Assembly: GCF_009193295.2 (NCBI RefSeq)
Contig: NZ_CP059973.1
Location: forward strand, 3,658,001-3,722,000
Reading direction: 5' to 3'
Length of the DNA: 64,000 bases
Source: Bacteroides luhongzhouii
GTDB lineage: Bacteria; Bacteroidota; Bacteroidia; Bacteroidales; Bacteroidaceae
The notes below the pieces were generated by a model. The model had not been told where the DNA came from. It saw only the letters and a list, made by a program, of their open reading frames with translations, and did no database searches. Every line of letters begins with the position of its first letter. Position 1 is the first letter of the stretch. A program made the position numbers and the translations under genes. Below, one piece after another: positions 9,535 to 18,238 of this stretch.

Positions 9535-11475
9535 ATGATAAAGATAACATTTCCCGATGGCTCCGTTCGTGAGTATAACGAAGGAGTGAACGGTTTACAG
9601 ATTGCTGAAAGTATCAGCTCACGTCTGGCACAGGAAGTGCTGGCGTGTGGCGTGAACGGCGAGACTTATGATTTAGGACGTCCTATTAATGAAGATGCTA
9701 ATTTTGTTCTTTATAAATGGGATGATGAAGAAGGTAAACATGCGTTTTGGCATACAAGTGCACACTTGCTGGCGGAAGCTTTGCAGGAACTTTATCCGGG
9801 TATCCAGTTTGGTATCGGGCCGGCTATCGAGAACGGATTCTACTATGATGTGGATCCGGGTGAAGCTGTGATTAAAGAAAGTGACCTTCCTGCCATTGAA
9901 GCTAAAATGTTGGAACTGGCTGCAAAGAAAGAAGATGTAGTCAGAAAAAGCATCGCAAAGACAGATGCTCTGAAAATGTTTGGCGATCGTGGCGAAACAT
10001 ACAAATGTGAATTGATCTCCGAACTGGAAGACGGACACATTACAACTTATACCCAGGGTGCATTTACTGACCTTTGTCGTGGTCCTCACTTGATGACGAC
10101 TGCTCCGATCAAGGCTATCAAACTGACTGCTGTGGCTGGTGCTTACTGGCGTGGTCATGAAGATCGTAAGATGCTGACTCGTATTTATGGTATCACGTTC
10201 CCGAAAAAGAAAATGCTGGATGAATATCTGGTATTGCTGGAGGAAGCGAAGAAGCGTGACCACCGTAAGATCGGTAAAGAGATGCAGTTGTTTATGTTCT
10301 CTGAAACTGTTGGTAAGGGATTGCCTATGTGGTTGCCGAAAGGTACTGCATTGCGTCTGCGTCTGCAAGAGTTCTTGCGTCGTATCCAGACACGTTACGA
10401 TTATCAGGAAGTAATCACTCCGCCAATCGGTAATAAATTGCTGTATGTGACTTCAGGGCACTATGCAAAATATGGTAAGGATGCATTCCAGCCTATTCAT
10501 ACTCCGGAAGAGGGTGAAGAGTATTTCTTGAAACCAATGAACTGTCCTCACCACTGTGAGATTTACAAGAACTTCCCACGTTCATATAAGGACCTTCCAC
10601 TGCGTATTGCAGAATTTGGTACGGTTTGTCGTTATGAACAAAGTGGTGAGTTACACGGTTTAACTCGTGTTCGTAGCTTTACACAGGATGATGCGCATAT
10701 CTTCTGCCGTCCGGAACAAGTGAAAGATGAATTCCTTCGTGTGATGGATATCATATCTATTGTGTTCCGTTCTATGGATTTCCAGAATTTTGAAGCACAG
10801 ATATCTTTGCGTGATAAAGTGAACCGTGAAAAGTATATCGGTAGTGATGATAACTGGGAAAAGGCTGAACAGGCTATTATCGAGGCTTGTGCGGAAAAAG
10901 GCTTGCCTGCTAAGATTGAGTATGGAGAGGCAGCTTTCTATGGTCCTAAACTTGACTTTATGGTGAAAGACGCTATCGGTCGTCGTTGGCAGCTGGGTAC
11001 GATCCAGGTTGACTACAACTTACCGGAACGTTTTGAACTTGAATATATGGGCTCTGACAATCAGAAGCATCGTCCGGTAATGATTCATCGTGCTCCGTTC
11101 GGATCAATGGAACGTTTTGTTGCCGTACTGATTGAACACACTGCCGGTAAGTTCCCATTGTGGCTGACACCGGAACAGGTAGTTATTCTGCCAATCAGTG
11201 AGAAGTTCAATGAATATGCAGAGCAGGTGAAGATGTATCTGAAGATGCACGAAATCCGTGCGATTGTGGATGACCGCAACGAGAAGATCGGCCGTAAGAT
11301 CCGTGATAATGAAATGAAACGTATTCCTTATATGCTGATTGTCGGCGAAAAAGAAGCTGAAAATGGTGAAGTTTCTGTTCGTAGACAAGGCGAAGGGGAC
11401 AAAGGAACCATGAAATTTGAAGAATTTGCTAAAATTTTGAACGAAGAAGTTCAGAATATGATAAATAAATGGTAA
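9535..11475 (+). CDS. thrS: Threonyl-tRNA synthetase
   Basis: Charges tRNA-Thr with threonine. The 646-residue protein has the full domain set: TGS domain (about 1-62), editing domain with HTSAH at 73-77 and CRGPH at 181-185, class II catalytic core with MNCPHHC at 335-341 (zinc-binding Cys337) and motif 2 ending in the FTQDDAH segment at 382-388, and the C-terminal anticodon-binding domain. A TACTTTTG box at 9493-9500 is a likely -7 element. It starts the translation cluster thrS-infC-rpmI-rplT, the same order as in many bacteria. A tRNA-Thr gene lies 12 kb downstream. Confidence 0.98.
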   Translation: MIKITFPDGSVREYNEGVNGLQIAESISSRLAQEVLACGVNGETYDLGRPINEDANFVLYKWDDEEGKHAFWHTSAHLLAEALQELYPGIQFGIGPAIENGFYYDVDPGEAVIKESDLPAIEAKMLELAAKKEDVVRKSIAKTDALKMFGDRGETYKCELISELEDGHITTYTQGAFTDLCRGPHLMTTAPIKAIKLTAVAGAYWRGHEDRKMLTRIYGITFPKKKMLDEYLVLLEEAKKRDHRKIGKEMQLFMFSETVGKGLPMWLPKGTALRLRLQEFLRRIQTRYDYQEVITPPIGNKLLYVTSGHYAKYGKDAFQPIHTPEEGEEYFLKPMNCPHHCEIYKNFPRSYKDLPLRIAEFGTVCRYEQSGELHGLTRVRSFTQDDAHIFCRPEQVKDEFLRVMDIISIVFRSMDFQNFEAQISLRDKVNREKYIGSDDNWEKAEQAIIEACAEKGLPAKIEYGEAAFYGPKLDFMVKDAIGRRWQLGTIQVDYNLPERFELEYMGSDNQKHRPVMIHRAPFGSMERFVAVLIEHTAGKFPLWLTPEQVVILPISEKFNEYAEQVKMYLKMHEIRAIVDDRNEKIGRKIRDNEMKRIPYMLIVGEKEAENGEVSVRRQGEGDKGTMKFEEFAKILNEEVQNMINKW

Positions 11476-11547
11476 CTTTGCAGCCGTTTCAGAATAAAAT
11501 ATTTAGTATAACAATAAAAAGATCAAACTAGGAAGTAAACGTTTTTA

Positions 11548-12156
11548 ATGAAGAATGACACTCTAAAAGGGCAATACAGAATCAATGAACAGATTCGTGC
11601 CAAGGAAGTTCGCATAGTAAGCGATGATATTGAACCGAAAGTATATCCAATCTTTCAGGCTCTGAAAATGGCTGAAGAGAAAGAATTGGATTTAGTGGAA
11701 ATTTCTCCTAATGCTCAACCCCCTGTTTGTCGTATTATTGATTATTCTAAATTTCTTTATCAATTAAAGAAACGCCAGAAGGAACAGAAAGCGAAGCAGG
11801 TTAAGGTTAATGTGAAGGAAATCCGTTTCGGACCCCAGACAGACGACCATGATTACAACTTTAAGTTGAAGCATGCTAAGGGATTTTTGGAAGATGGCGA
11901 TAAAGTGAAGGCTTATGTATTCTTTAAAGGTCGTTCCATCCTTTTCAAGGAACAAGGTGAAGTGCTTTTGCTTCGTTTTGCAAATGACCTGGAAGACTAC
12001 GCTAAAGTGGATCAAATGCCGATACTGGAAGGTAAGCGCATGACTATTCAGCTTTCTCCGAAAAAGAAAGAAGCTTCTAAAAAGCCGGCAACAGCTGGTG
12101 CGCCGAAACCTGCTCCTGTACAAAAAGCAGAGAAGCCGGAAACGGGCGAAGAATAA
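11548..12156 (+). CDS. infC: Translation initiation factor IF-3
   Basis: IF-3 binds the 30S subunit and controls start codon choice. The 202-residue protein has the N-terminal domain beginning [16 protein letters not shown] and the linker and C-terminal domain with [19 protein letters not shown]. The lysine/proline-rich tail from about residue 172 is longer than in E. coli, as is common in Bacteroidetes. The ATG at 11548 is used here; the family often uses rare start codons for autoregulation, but the ATG fits. It is followed by rpmI and rplT. Confidence 0.96.
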   Translation: MKNDTLKGQYRINEQIRAKEVRIVSDDIEPKVYPIFQALKMAEEKELDLVEISPNAQPPVCRIIDYSKFLYQLKKRQKEQKAKQVKVNVKEIRFGPQTDDHDYNFKLKHAKGFLEDGDKVKAYVFFKGRSILFKEQGEVLLLRFANDLEDYAKVDQMPILEGKRMTIQLSPKKKEASKKPATAGAPKPAPVQKAEKPETGEE

Positions 12157-12224
12157 GAAAAGATGCGTAACGCGCAGGTATAGTGCGTTGCCATTATATA
12201 TTTAATAATTTAAAAACAAGTAAG

Positions 12225-12422
12225 ATGCCAAAGATGAAGACTAACTCCGGTTCTAAAAAAAGGTTTACCCTTACCGGAACAGGTAAAATCAAAAGAAAGC
12301 ACGCTTTTCACAGTCACATTTTGACTAAGAAAACTAAGAAGAGAAAAAGAAATCTGTGCTACTCTACAACTGTTGATACAACAAATGTAAGCCAGGTTAA
12401 GGAACTCTTAGCAATGAAGTAA
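12225..12422 (+). CDS. rpmI: 50S ribosomal protein L35
   Basis: A 65-residue basic protein starting [14 protein letters not shown], the standard L35 N-terminus, so translation starts at 12225 although the frame is open further upstream. It contains the [18 protein letters not shown] core. It sits between infC and rplT as in most bacteria. A structured intergenic RNA lies between it and rplT. Confidence 0.97.
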   Translation: MPKMKTNSGSKKRFTLTGTGKIKRKHAFHSHILTKKTKKRKRNLCYSTTVDTTNVSQVKELLAMK

Positions 12423-12456
12423 TCAAAAGCGTAAAAGTATTATTAAAGTATTAACC

Positions 12457-12505
12457 GAATGCATTAGCCTGAAGTTCGCTGCGTGAAGTAGCGGCGCTAA
12501 CATTC
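12457..12505 (+). promoter_or_regulatory. Structured RNA element in the rpmI-rplT intergenic region
   Basis: GAATG 12457-12461 pairs with CATTC 12501-12505, TTAGC 12464-12468 with GCTAA 12496-12500, and CGCTGC 12477-12482 with GTAGCG 12488-12493 around a GTGAA loop, leaving an internal loop on the 5' side. It ends 15 bases before the L20 start codon and would shield the start region. L20 represses its own operon through RNA structures in other bacteria, so a similar role here is inferred. Confidence 0.5.
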
Positions 12506-12520
12506 AAAAAAAGTAAAACT

Positions 12521-12871
12521 ATGCCAAGATCAGTAAATCATGTTGCTTCAAAAGCAAGAAGAAAGAAAATTTTGAAATTAACCAGAGGTTACTTTGGTGC
12601 AAGAAAGAATGTATGGACCGTAGCTAAAAACACTTGGGAAAAGGGTTTGACTTACGCGTTCCGTGACCGTAGAAATAAGAAAAGAAACTTCCGCGCTCTT
12701 TGGATACAACGTATCAACGCTGCTGCACGTCTTGAAGGAATGTCTTATTCTAAATTGATGGGCGGTCTGCATAAAGCCGGTATTGAAATAAACCGTAAGG
12801 TTTTGGCTGATTTAGCTATGAATCACCCGGAAGCTTTCAAAGCTGTAGTTGCAAAAGCAAAAGCTGCTTAA
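12521..12871 (+). CDS. rplT: 50S ribosomal protein L20
   Basis: L20 is an early assembly protein of the 50S subunit. The 116-residue protein starts [18 protein letters not shown], with the long basic N-terminal tail, and has the usual [20 protein letters not shown] core. It is the last gene of thrS-infC-rpmI-rplT, followed by a perfect terminator. In other bacteria L20 also acts as a translational repressor of its operon; a candidate RNA target precedes this gene. Confidence 0.98.
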   Translation: MPRSVNHVASKARRKKILKLTRGYFGARKNVWTVAKNTWEKGLTYAFRDRRNKKRNFRALWIQRINAAARLEGMSYSKLMGGLHKAGIEINRKVLADLAMNHPEAFKAVVAKAKAA

Positions 12872-12894
12872 GCATCAATAGTTTACGAGTTACA

Positions 12895-12935
12895 AAGTGT
12901 CAGTTACTAAGCTAGTAACTGACACTTTTCTTTTG
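12895..12935 (+). terminator. Intrinsic terminator of the rplT operon
   Basis: A perfect 15-bp stem (12895-12909 with 12913-12927) with a 3-base loop, followed by TTTCTTTT. Confidence 0.95.
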
Positions 12936-12994
12936 TTAGGCAGATGAAAGGGAATAAAAAAAATGTTAGTTGGTAAACAAATTCCTTTTTTTTC

Positions 12995-13025
12995 TTGTTA
13001 GTTTCATGTATTCTTATTACATTTG
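12995..13025 (+). promoter_or_regulatory. Bacteroides-type promoter of the small RNA
   Basis: TTG at 12995-12997 and TACATTTG (TAnnTTTG) at 13018-13025 with exactly 20 bases between them. It stands after the rplT terminator and directly before a structured RNA region, so it should drive that RNA from about 13031. Confidence 0.8.
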
Positions 13026-13030
13026 TGATA

Positions 13031-13217
13031 CAAAAATATTAGCCGTATCGACTGGATCGGGAAACTCTTCAAATTAATCTGATGCACCGAGAAAGCTTCG
13101 TTCTTCAATGGCGGGCCACATCCTTCGGGACAGCTTTAAGCCGGTGGATTACAAAGAGGGCGAGCGCTCAAATCTTGTTCTATCAGAGTTTCATCACATC
13201 GTCGATGCGGCTTTTTT
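13031..13217 (+). ncRNA. Independent small RNA, probably Bacteroidales-1 / 6S-like RNA
   Basis: The region has its own promoter and ends in a T-run. AGCCGTATCGAC at 13041-13052 pairs with GTCGATGCGGCT at 13201-13212 (one G-T pair), closing the whole molecule of about 185 bases; the last pairs and the following TTTTTTA form the terminator. No open reading frame fits inside. Location downstream of the L20 gene, size, promoter type and end-to-end pairing match what I remember of the Bacteroidales-1 RNA, which has been proposed to be the 6S RNA of this group and would then bind RNA polymerase in stationary phase. The exact start is inferred from the promoter. The family name is from memory and not computed. 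Confidence 0.7.
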
Positions 13218-13229
13218 ATATACTTTTCT

Positions 13230-13991
13230 ATGATATTCTATTTCTCCGGTACTGGTAATTCTAAATGGATTGCGAATCAGCTTTCCAAAGAGCAAAAAGA
13301 AGAATTGGTTTTTATTCCCGATGCGTTAAAGAACAGAACGCTGGAGTTTTGTTTGCGGGAAGATGAGAAGATCGGTTTTGTATTTCCTATCTATTCGTGG
13401 GCACCTCCTGAAATTGTACTTAATTTTATTCGACAACTCTCTTTAAAGGGGTATAAAGGACAATATTTGTTTTTTGTTTGTTCTTGTGGGGATGATACCG
13501 GGCTTACACAGCAAGTGCTGGAGAAGGCTTTGAGTAATAAAGGCTGGAAGTGTCATGCCGGCTTTTCTGTAACTATGCCCAATAATTATGTGCTACTTCC
13601 CGGTTTTGACGTAGATAAGAAAGAGCTGGAGGAGAAAAAACTGGCAGATGCTATTCCGGCTGTCAATCAGATTAATGCTTCAATAAGTAGGAGAGAAGAG
13701 TTGTTTCTTTGTCATGAAGGGAGTATTCCTTTTATTAAGACGAGGATTATCAATCCTTTATTTAATCGCTTTCAGATGTCCCCGAAGAATTTTTATACTA
13801 CGGATGCTTGTATTGGATGTAAGCGTTGTGAGAAGAGCTGTCCGGTAGGGAATATCATGATGATGGATGGGAAGCCTCTTTGGGGAATGGATTGCACCTC
13901 ATGCCTGGCATGTTATCATGTTTGTCCGCAGCATGCGGTGCAATATGGAAAAAGAACGAAAGATAAAGGGCAGTATTTCAACCCTAATTAA
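13230..13991 (+). CDS. EFR1-type ferrodoxin (flavodoxin-like plus 2[4Fe-4S] ferredoxin fusion)
   Basis: The 253-residue cytosolic protein starts MIFYFSGTGNSKW, the FMN-phosphate loop of the EFR1 flavodoxin-like domain (about 1-170). Two four-cysteine clusters follow: C194, C197, C200, C204 and C222, C225, C228, C232, each of CxxCxxCxxxCP type, which should bind two [4Fe-4S] clusters. It is an electron carrier; the donor and acceptor are not known. It is convergent with xpt, with only one base between the two genes and no terminator. The nearby indolepyruvate oxidoreductase lacks its usual ferredoxin domain, so this protein is a possible, unproven, electron acceptor for it. Confidence 0.88.
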   Translation: MIFYFSGTGNSKWIANQLSKEQKEELVFIPDALKNRTLEFCLREDEKIGFVFPIYSWAPPEIVLNFIRQLSLKGYKGQYLFFVCSCGDDTGLTQQVLEKALSNKGWKCHAGFSVTMPNNYVLLPGFDVDKKELEEKKLADAIPAVNQINASISRREELFLCHEGSIPFIKTRIINPLFNRFQMSPKNFYTTDACIGCKRCEKSCPVGNIMMMDGKPLWGMDCTSCLACYHVCPQHAVQYGKRTKDKGQYFNPN

Positions 13992-13992
13992 T

Positions 13993-14565
13993 CTATTCGT
14001 CTTTGATTTTAATGCAGCAATTGGATAAGTCTTCAATGATAGCCAGGCTTTCTACTCTGACGCCTTGTTCCTCGAGTTTTTTACGCCCATTTTGGAAGGC
14101 TTTTTCAATAATGAATCCCATTCCTACCAAATTTGCTCCGGATTGCTTGATGAGGTCGATAATGCCTAATGCGGCATTGCCATACGCGAGGAAGTCATCC
14201 ACGAAAAGGACATTGTCGTTTGGAGTGAGGAAATCGGCACTGATAACGACTTCATAATCACGATCTTTGGTGAATGAGTGCACAGTGGTGCTTAGTGCAT
14301 TCTGGATGGTTTTAGGAGACTTTTTCTTTGCAAATACAACTGGTAAATCCATTAGGTAGCCTGTCATGATAGCCGGGGCGATGCCGCTGGCTTCGATTGT
14401 CATAATCTTATTTACGTTTGTGGCTGCAAAACGACGGACAAACTCAACTCCGATTGATTTCATCAGGACAGGGTCCATTTGATGATTAATAAAACCGTCT
14501 ACTTTCAGGATACCTCCTTCGTAGCATTTTCCGTCTTGCAAAATTCTCTTTTTAAGTAATTGCAT
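13993..14565 (-). CDS. xpt: Xanthine phosphoribosyltransferase
   Basis: Salvages xanthine to XMP using PRPP. The 190-residue protein starts [15 protein letters not shown] and contains the PRPP-binding loop [13 protein letters not shown] at 119-131 and the IEASGIAPA segment at 58-66, all typical of Xpt. It is downstream of paaK on the same strand with 90 bases between them, and that gap folds into a strong stem-loop that could be its leader or processing site. The stop codon almost touches the end of the convergent EFR1 gene. Confidence 0.95.
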   Translation of the reverse strand: MQLLKKRILQDGKCYEGGILKVDGFINHQMDPVLMKSIGVEFVRRFAATNVNKIMTIEASGIAPAIMTGYLMDLPVVFAKKKSPKTIQNALSTTVHSFTKDRDYEVVISADFLTPNDNVLFVDDFLAYGNAALGIIDLIKQSGANLVGMGFIIEKAFQNGRKKLEEQGVRVESLAIIEDLSNCCIKIKDE

Positions 14566-14587
14566 GCTGTATGATATTAATTAATAA

Positions 14588-14640
14588 TGTGCTAATATTC
14601 CATCCCGCATGGTGAAAACGGCGGTTGGTATATTAGCACA
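14588..14640 (-). promoter_or_regulatory. Strong stem-loop in the leader of xpt
   Basis: Read on the minus strand, TGTGCTAATAT (14640-14630) pairs perfectly with ATATTAGCACA (14598-14588). Inside, CCA pairs with TGG and CCGC with GCGG, separated by small internal loops. There is no T-run on either side, so it is not an intrinsic terminator. It does not match the purine riboswitch consensus I know. It could be a cis-regulatory RNA for xpt or a processing or stability element. Confidence 0.5.
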
Positions 14641-14655
14641 TGGATATTTAAATCG

Positions 14656-15963
14656 TTACTTGTTGTCTCTTAAGTCTTTCACCCGGACGGCTTTTCCTTC
14701 GCTTTGCGGGAGAGAGCCTTTCTTTACCAGTTTAACTTTAGGAGTCACCAATATTTCATCCTTCAATTGGCGGGTTATATCCTTGCGGATCTTTTCCAGC
14801 TCAATATAATTGTCAGTAGAAAGGTCGCTTAATTCTACTTCGACGATCATTTCGTCTTGGTTGTTGACAGTTTCCAGCGTAATCAGGTAGTTGCTGCCTA
14901 ACTCGGGGAATTGTACGAGAATCTTTTCTACCTGCATCGGGAAGATGTTTACTCCCTTGATAATGAACATATCATCACTGCGTCCCTTGATGCGGTCGAT
15001 ACGGATATGGGTGCGGCCACATGGGCATTTTCCGGGAAGGATATGGGTTAAATCGCGGGTACGATAGCGAATTAACGGCATCATTTCACGATCAAGAGTC
15101 GTAAGTACTAATTCTCCGATTTCGCCTTCCGGAACAGGTTCGCCTGTTTCCGGGTCGATAATTTCTACCAGGTAACAGTCTTCCCAGAAGTGCATTCCAT
15201 TCTGTTCCTGACATTCGAAAGCAACACCGGGACCGTTCATTTCTGTCATACCGAAGCTGTTGTATGCTTTTACGCCCAGCATCTTTTCTATTTTCCGGCG
15301 TTGTTCGTCGGTATGAGGTTCGGCACCGATAACCAGGGTTTTCAGTGTGGTTTCTTTAGGGTCGAGTCCTTCTTCCTGAAAGACTTCTGCAAGGCGGATG
15401 GCATAGCTGGGGATAGCATGTAAAGCGGTGGTCTTAAAGTCGTTGATGAATTTAATCTGTCGTTTACTGTTTCCTGCAGCGGCAGGGACCGTCAGGCAGC
15501 CCAAGCGTTCTGCACCGTATTGGAAGCCTAAACCTCCTGTAAACATACCATATCCGGAGCTGTTTTGGAAAACGTCAGTCTTGCGTATTCCTACTGCGTA
15601 CAGACAGCGGGCTACCAGGTTGGCCCAGGAATCGAGGTCGTGTTGTGAGTGAACAATAACAGTAGGGTTTCCGGTGGTACCACTGGAAGAGTGAATACGT
15701 ACGCCATCATTGCTCATATCACCTGCCACCAGTCCGAACGGGTAGTGGGCGCGCATGTCAGATTTGGTAGTGAAAGGTATTTTGCGGATATCATCCAATG
15801 ACTGTATGCTATCTGCTGTGATGCCATGTTTGCTGAAAACTTCTTTGTAATATGGAGCGTTCGCAGCTATATTAATTGTTTTTTTAAGCCGTTGAAGCTG
15901 CAATTCCTGCAACTTCTCCCGGCTCATGGTCTCTAGTTCTTCTTCCCAGTATTGTGTACTCAT
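14656..15963 (-). CDS. paaK: Phenylacetate-CoA ligase family protein
   Basis: An acyl-adenylate-forming ligase that activates aryl acetates (or related carboxylates) to CoA thioesters. The 435-residue protein has the phosphate-binding motif SSSGTTGNPT at 92-101, the EMNGPGVAFEC region after the central helix (AMP-binding core) and a C-terminal lid domain with a basic segment near the end, KVKLVKKGSLPQSEGK. It is 11 bases downstream of iorB and co-transcribed with iorB and iorA. The oxidoreductase makes aryl-acetyl-CoA from aryl pyruvates, and the ligase can run in the reverse, ATP-forming direction to release the acid. This pairing is common in gut anaerobes that make phenylacetate or indoleacetate. 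Confidence 0.9.
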   Translation of the reverse strand: MSTQYWEEELETMSREKLQELQLQRLKKTINIAANAPYYKEVFSKHGITADSIQSLDDIRKIPFTTKSDMRAHYPFGLVAGDMSNDGVRIHSSSGTTGNPTVIVHSQHDLDSWANLVARCLYAVGIRKTDVFQNSSGYGMFTGGLGFQYGAERLGCLTVPAAAGNSKRQIKFINDFKTTALHAIPSYAIRLAEVFQEEGLDPKETTLKTLVIGAEPHTDEQRRKIEKMLGVKAYNSFGMTEMNGPGVAFECQEQNGMHFWEDCYLVEIIDPETGEPVPEGEIGELVLTTLDREMMPLIRYRTRDLTHILPGKCPCGRTHIRIDRIKGRSDDMFIIKGVNIFPMQVEKILVQFPELGSNYLITLETVNNQDEMIVEVELSDLSTDNYIELEKIRKDITRQLKDEILVTPKVKLVKKGSLPQSEGKAVRVKDLRDNK

Positions 15964-15974
15964 GGTAATGCCTT

Positions 15975-16559
15975 TTATTGCATTAGCTTTTCCGCAATTT
16001 CTTTGCCGGCTGCCAATGCTTTAAGATTCATTTCTACAATTGCTTCTCCCTTACGCAGGAAGATTTCACGGATGCTGTCTTGCACTTTTTCGTAATCAAT
16101 GCCCAGGAATGGGATTGTCGCTCCCAGTAAGACAATGTTGGCAACGCGGGCGGAGCCTACTTCTTTTGCCACTTTGTCTACGTTCAATACTATCTTATGA
16201 GGCAGTTTGTCGATTTCTGCCATTACTTTGTCTGTTTCCGGATAATTGGGGATGTTGACAAATGGAGTTTCATTAGTCACCAACCAGCCGGTAGGGCTAA
16301 GGTAGGGGAGGTAACGCAATCCTTCCATCGGTTCCAATGAGATGATGAGATCGCATTTTCCTGATGGGATCAGGTCTGAAGCAATCGGCTGGTCGCTGAT
16401 ACGGAGATTAGATTGAACATCTCCTCCGCGTTGGCTCATTCCGTGTACTTCCGCTTGTTTCATGTATAATCCTTCTTTCAAGGCAGCTTTGCCGATTACT
16501 GTGGCAATGGACAGAATTCCCTGTCCGCCGACTCCTGATAATATAATGTCTTTTTTCAT
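15975..16559 (-). CDS. iorB: Indolepyruvate oxidoreductase subunit beta
   Basis: The gamma-domain type subunit of indolepyruvate:ferredoxin oxidoreductase, 194 residues. It begins MKKDIILSGVGGQGILSIATVIG, the conserved glycine-rich start of this domain, followed by HGMSQRGGDVQSNLR at about 40-54. With IorA it decarboxylates indolepyruvate, phenylpyruvate or hydroxyphenylpyruvate to the aryl-acetyl-CoA and passes electrons on. It starts 3 bases after the iorA stop, so translation is probably coupled. Confidence 0.95.
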   Translation of the reverse strand: MKKDIILSGVGGQGILSIATVIGKAALKEGLYMKQAEVHGMSQRGGDVQSNLRISDQPIASDLIPSGKCDLIISLEPMEGLRYLPYLSPTGWLVTNETPFVNIPNYPETDKVMAEIDKLPHKIVLNVDKVAKEVGSARVANIVLLGATIPFLGIDYEKVQDSIREIFLRKGEAIVEMNLKALAAGKEIAEKLMQ

Positions 16560-16562
16560 GGC

Positions 16563-18155
16563 TTACTTACTTCTTTTTTTGCGTGCTAATGTCTGGATAC
16601 ACTCTCTGCGTGGGATAATGACAGATACACCACGATATTCGATTTCTTCGCGAATGATTTGCTTCATCTCTTCATAGTTCTTCTTCAATGGAGTAACTAC
16701 ACGGATATGAGCCGGATCTACTCCGATACCTGCACAGATCGCTTCAATACGTCCGGTTCCGGCAGAATCCTGTCCACCTGTCATGGCGGTAGTTTCATTG
16801 TCGGAGATGACGATGGTTACACTGGCATTCTCGTTCACGCAATCTAATAGTCCGGTCATTCCGGAATGGGTGAATGTTGAGTCACCGATGACAGCTACGG
16901 CCGGGAAAAGACCTCCGTCAGCGGCACCTTTTGCCATCGTGATGGAAGCACCCATGTCCACACATGAGTTGATTGCATTGAAAGGAGCATTTGCGCCTAA
17001 TGTGTAACAGCCGATGTCGCTGAATACTTTATGGGATGGATATTCTTCTTTTAGAACTTCGGTCAGCGTGATATACATATCGCGGTGTCCGCAGCCTTCG
17101 CAAAGTGCGGGCGGGCGCATTTCTACAACAGAAGGAATACCGAATTCCGATTTATTCTCTTTGCCTACGGCACGGGCTACAGAGTCCGGATTTAATTCTC
17201 CGTCCTGTGACAGAGTACCGTCGAGGCGTCCTTTTACTTTAACGCCGATACCCAGATAACCTTTCAATTGTTTTTCAACAAAGGGTTGTCCGTCTTCCAG
17301 AACGAGGATTTCGTCACAAGACTCGATCAATTGATGCAATTGTTTTTTAGGCAATGGATATTGGCCGATTTTGAGTACCGGATATTCGCAACCTTCCGGA
17401 TAGTTTTCCATCAGATAATTGTAACCGATGCCACAAGCTACGATTCCCAGCTTTTTGTTAGGACCGTCTGTGTATTTGTTATAAGGTGATTCTTCTGAGG
17501 CTTTGATAAATTCGTCTTGACGGGCAAGCAATACTTTGTAGCGTTTGCGGGCGTTTCCCGGCAACAAGATGAACTGACGCGGATCTTCGCTGAAAGAGAT
17601 GCTGTTCTGTGGCTTTTGTTTTTTGCGTTCTACTCCTGAACGGGAGTGTGCCAGACGGGTTACCATACGCATCAGGATCGGTTCGCCTAGTTTTTCTGAG
17701 AATTCGAAGCCGCTGTATACCATATCATACGCTTCCTGCTGATTGCTGGGTTCGTACATCGGTATCAGTGAGAAATCTCCGTAGAAACGGCTGTCCTGTT
17801 CGTTCTGCGAGGAGTGCATACTGGGGTCGTCTGCGGCTATCACAATCAATCCGCCTTTCACGCCTGTGATGGCAGAGTTGACGAAACAGTCGGCAGCTAC
17901 ATTCATACCTACGTGTTTCATGCAAACTAATGCCCGTTTACCTACGAAAGACATACCCAAGGCAGCTTCCATCGCTGTTTTTTCATTGGCACACCAACGG
18001 TTGTGTATATTCTGTTCGGTCGTTATAGGGGCCATTTGAATATATTCCGTAATTTCAGTTGAAGGAGTACCCGGATAGGCATAAACGCCTGAAAGTCCGG
18101 CATCCAGTGCAGCTTGTGCAATGGCTTCATCGCCAAGTAAGAGTTGCTTGCTCAT
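16563..18155 (-). CDS. iorA: Indolepyruvate oxidoreductase subunit alpha, without ferredoxin domain
   Basis: The thiamine-diphosphate subunit, 530 residues. The N-terminus MSKQLLLGDEAIAQAALDAG and the YAYPGTPSTEI segment (about 26-36) are typical, and the C-terminal half has the TPP pattern ALCEGCGHRDMY and GDSTFTHSGMTGLLD. Many IorA proteins of archaea and clostridia are over 600 residues and end in a domain with two [4Fe-4S] clusters; this one stops at KKRSK after the core and has no such cysteine clusters. The electrons must leave through another carrier; the EFR1 protein 2.6 kb away is a candidate. First gene of iorA-iorB-paaK, probably fed by aromatic amino acid transamination. Confidence 0.93.
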   Translation of the reverse strand: MSKQLLLGDEAIAQAALDAGLSGVYAYPGTPSTEITEYIQMAPITTEQNIHNRWCANEKTAMEAALGMSFVGKRALVCMKHVGMNVAADCFVNSAITGVKGGLIVIAADDPSMHSSQNEQDSRFYGDFSLIPMYEPSNQQEAYDMVYSGFEFSEKLGEPILMRMVTRLAHSRSGVERKKQKPQNSISFSEDPRQFILLPGNARKRYKVLLARQDEFIKASEESPYNKYTDGPNKKLGIVACGIGYNYLMENYPEGCEYPVLKIGQYPLPKKQLHQLIESCDEILVLEDGQPFVEKQLKGYLGIGVKVKGRLDGTLSQDGELNPDSVARAVGKENKSEFGIPSVVEMRPPALCEGCGHRDMYITLTEVLKEEYPSHKVFSDIGCYTLGANAPFNAINSCVDMGASITMAKGAADGGLFPAVAVIGDSTFTHSGMTGLLDCVNENASVTIVISDNETTAMTGGQDSAGTGRIEAICAGIGVDPAHIRVVTPLKKNYEEMKQIIREEIEYRGVSVIIPRRECIQTLARKKRSK

Positions 18156-18203
18156 ATCTATTTCTTTTATTTAGTGTTGATCACAGTTTGTTAATCTATC
18201 GGG

Positions 18204-18237
18204 CAAAGATAGGCTTTTCCGTTCGTTTTATCACAAA
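18204..18237 (-). promoter_or_regulatory. Likely promoter of iorA-iorB-paaK
   Basis: On the minus strand TATCTTTG (18211-18204) matches the -7 box TAnnTTTG, and TTTG (18237-18234) lies 22 bases upstream, slightly wider than usual. The distance from the -7 box to the iorA start codon is about 48 bases. Confidence 0.55.
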
Positions 18238-18238
18238 T

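Noticed and set aside
14588..14640. Purine riboswitch upstream of xpt
   Set aside because: The conserved core and the two-loop arrangement of the classical purine aptamer are not present.
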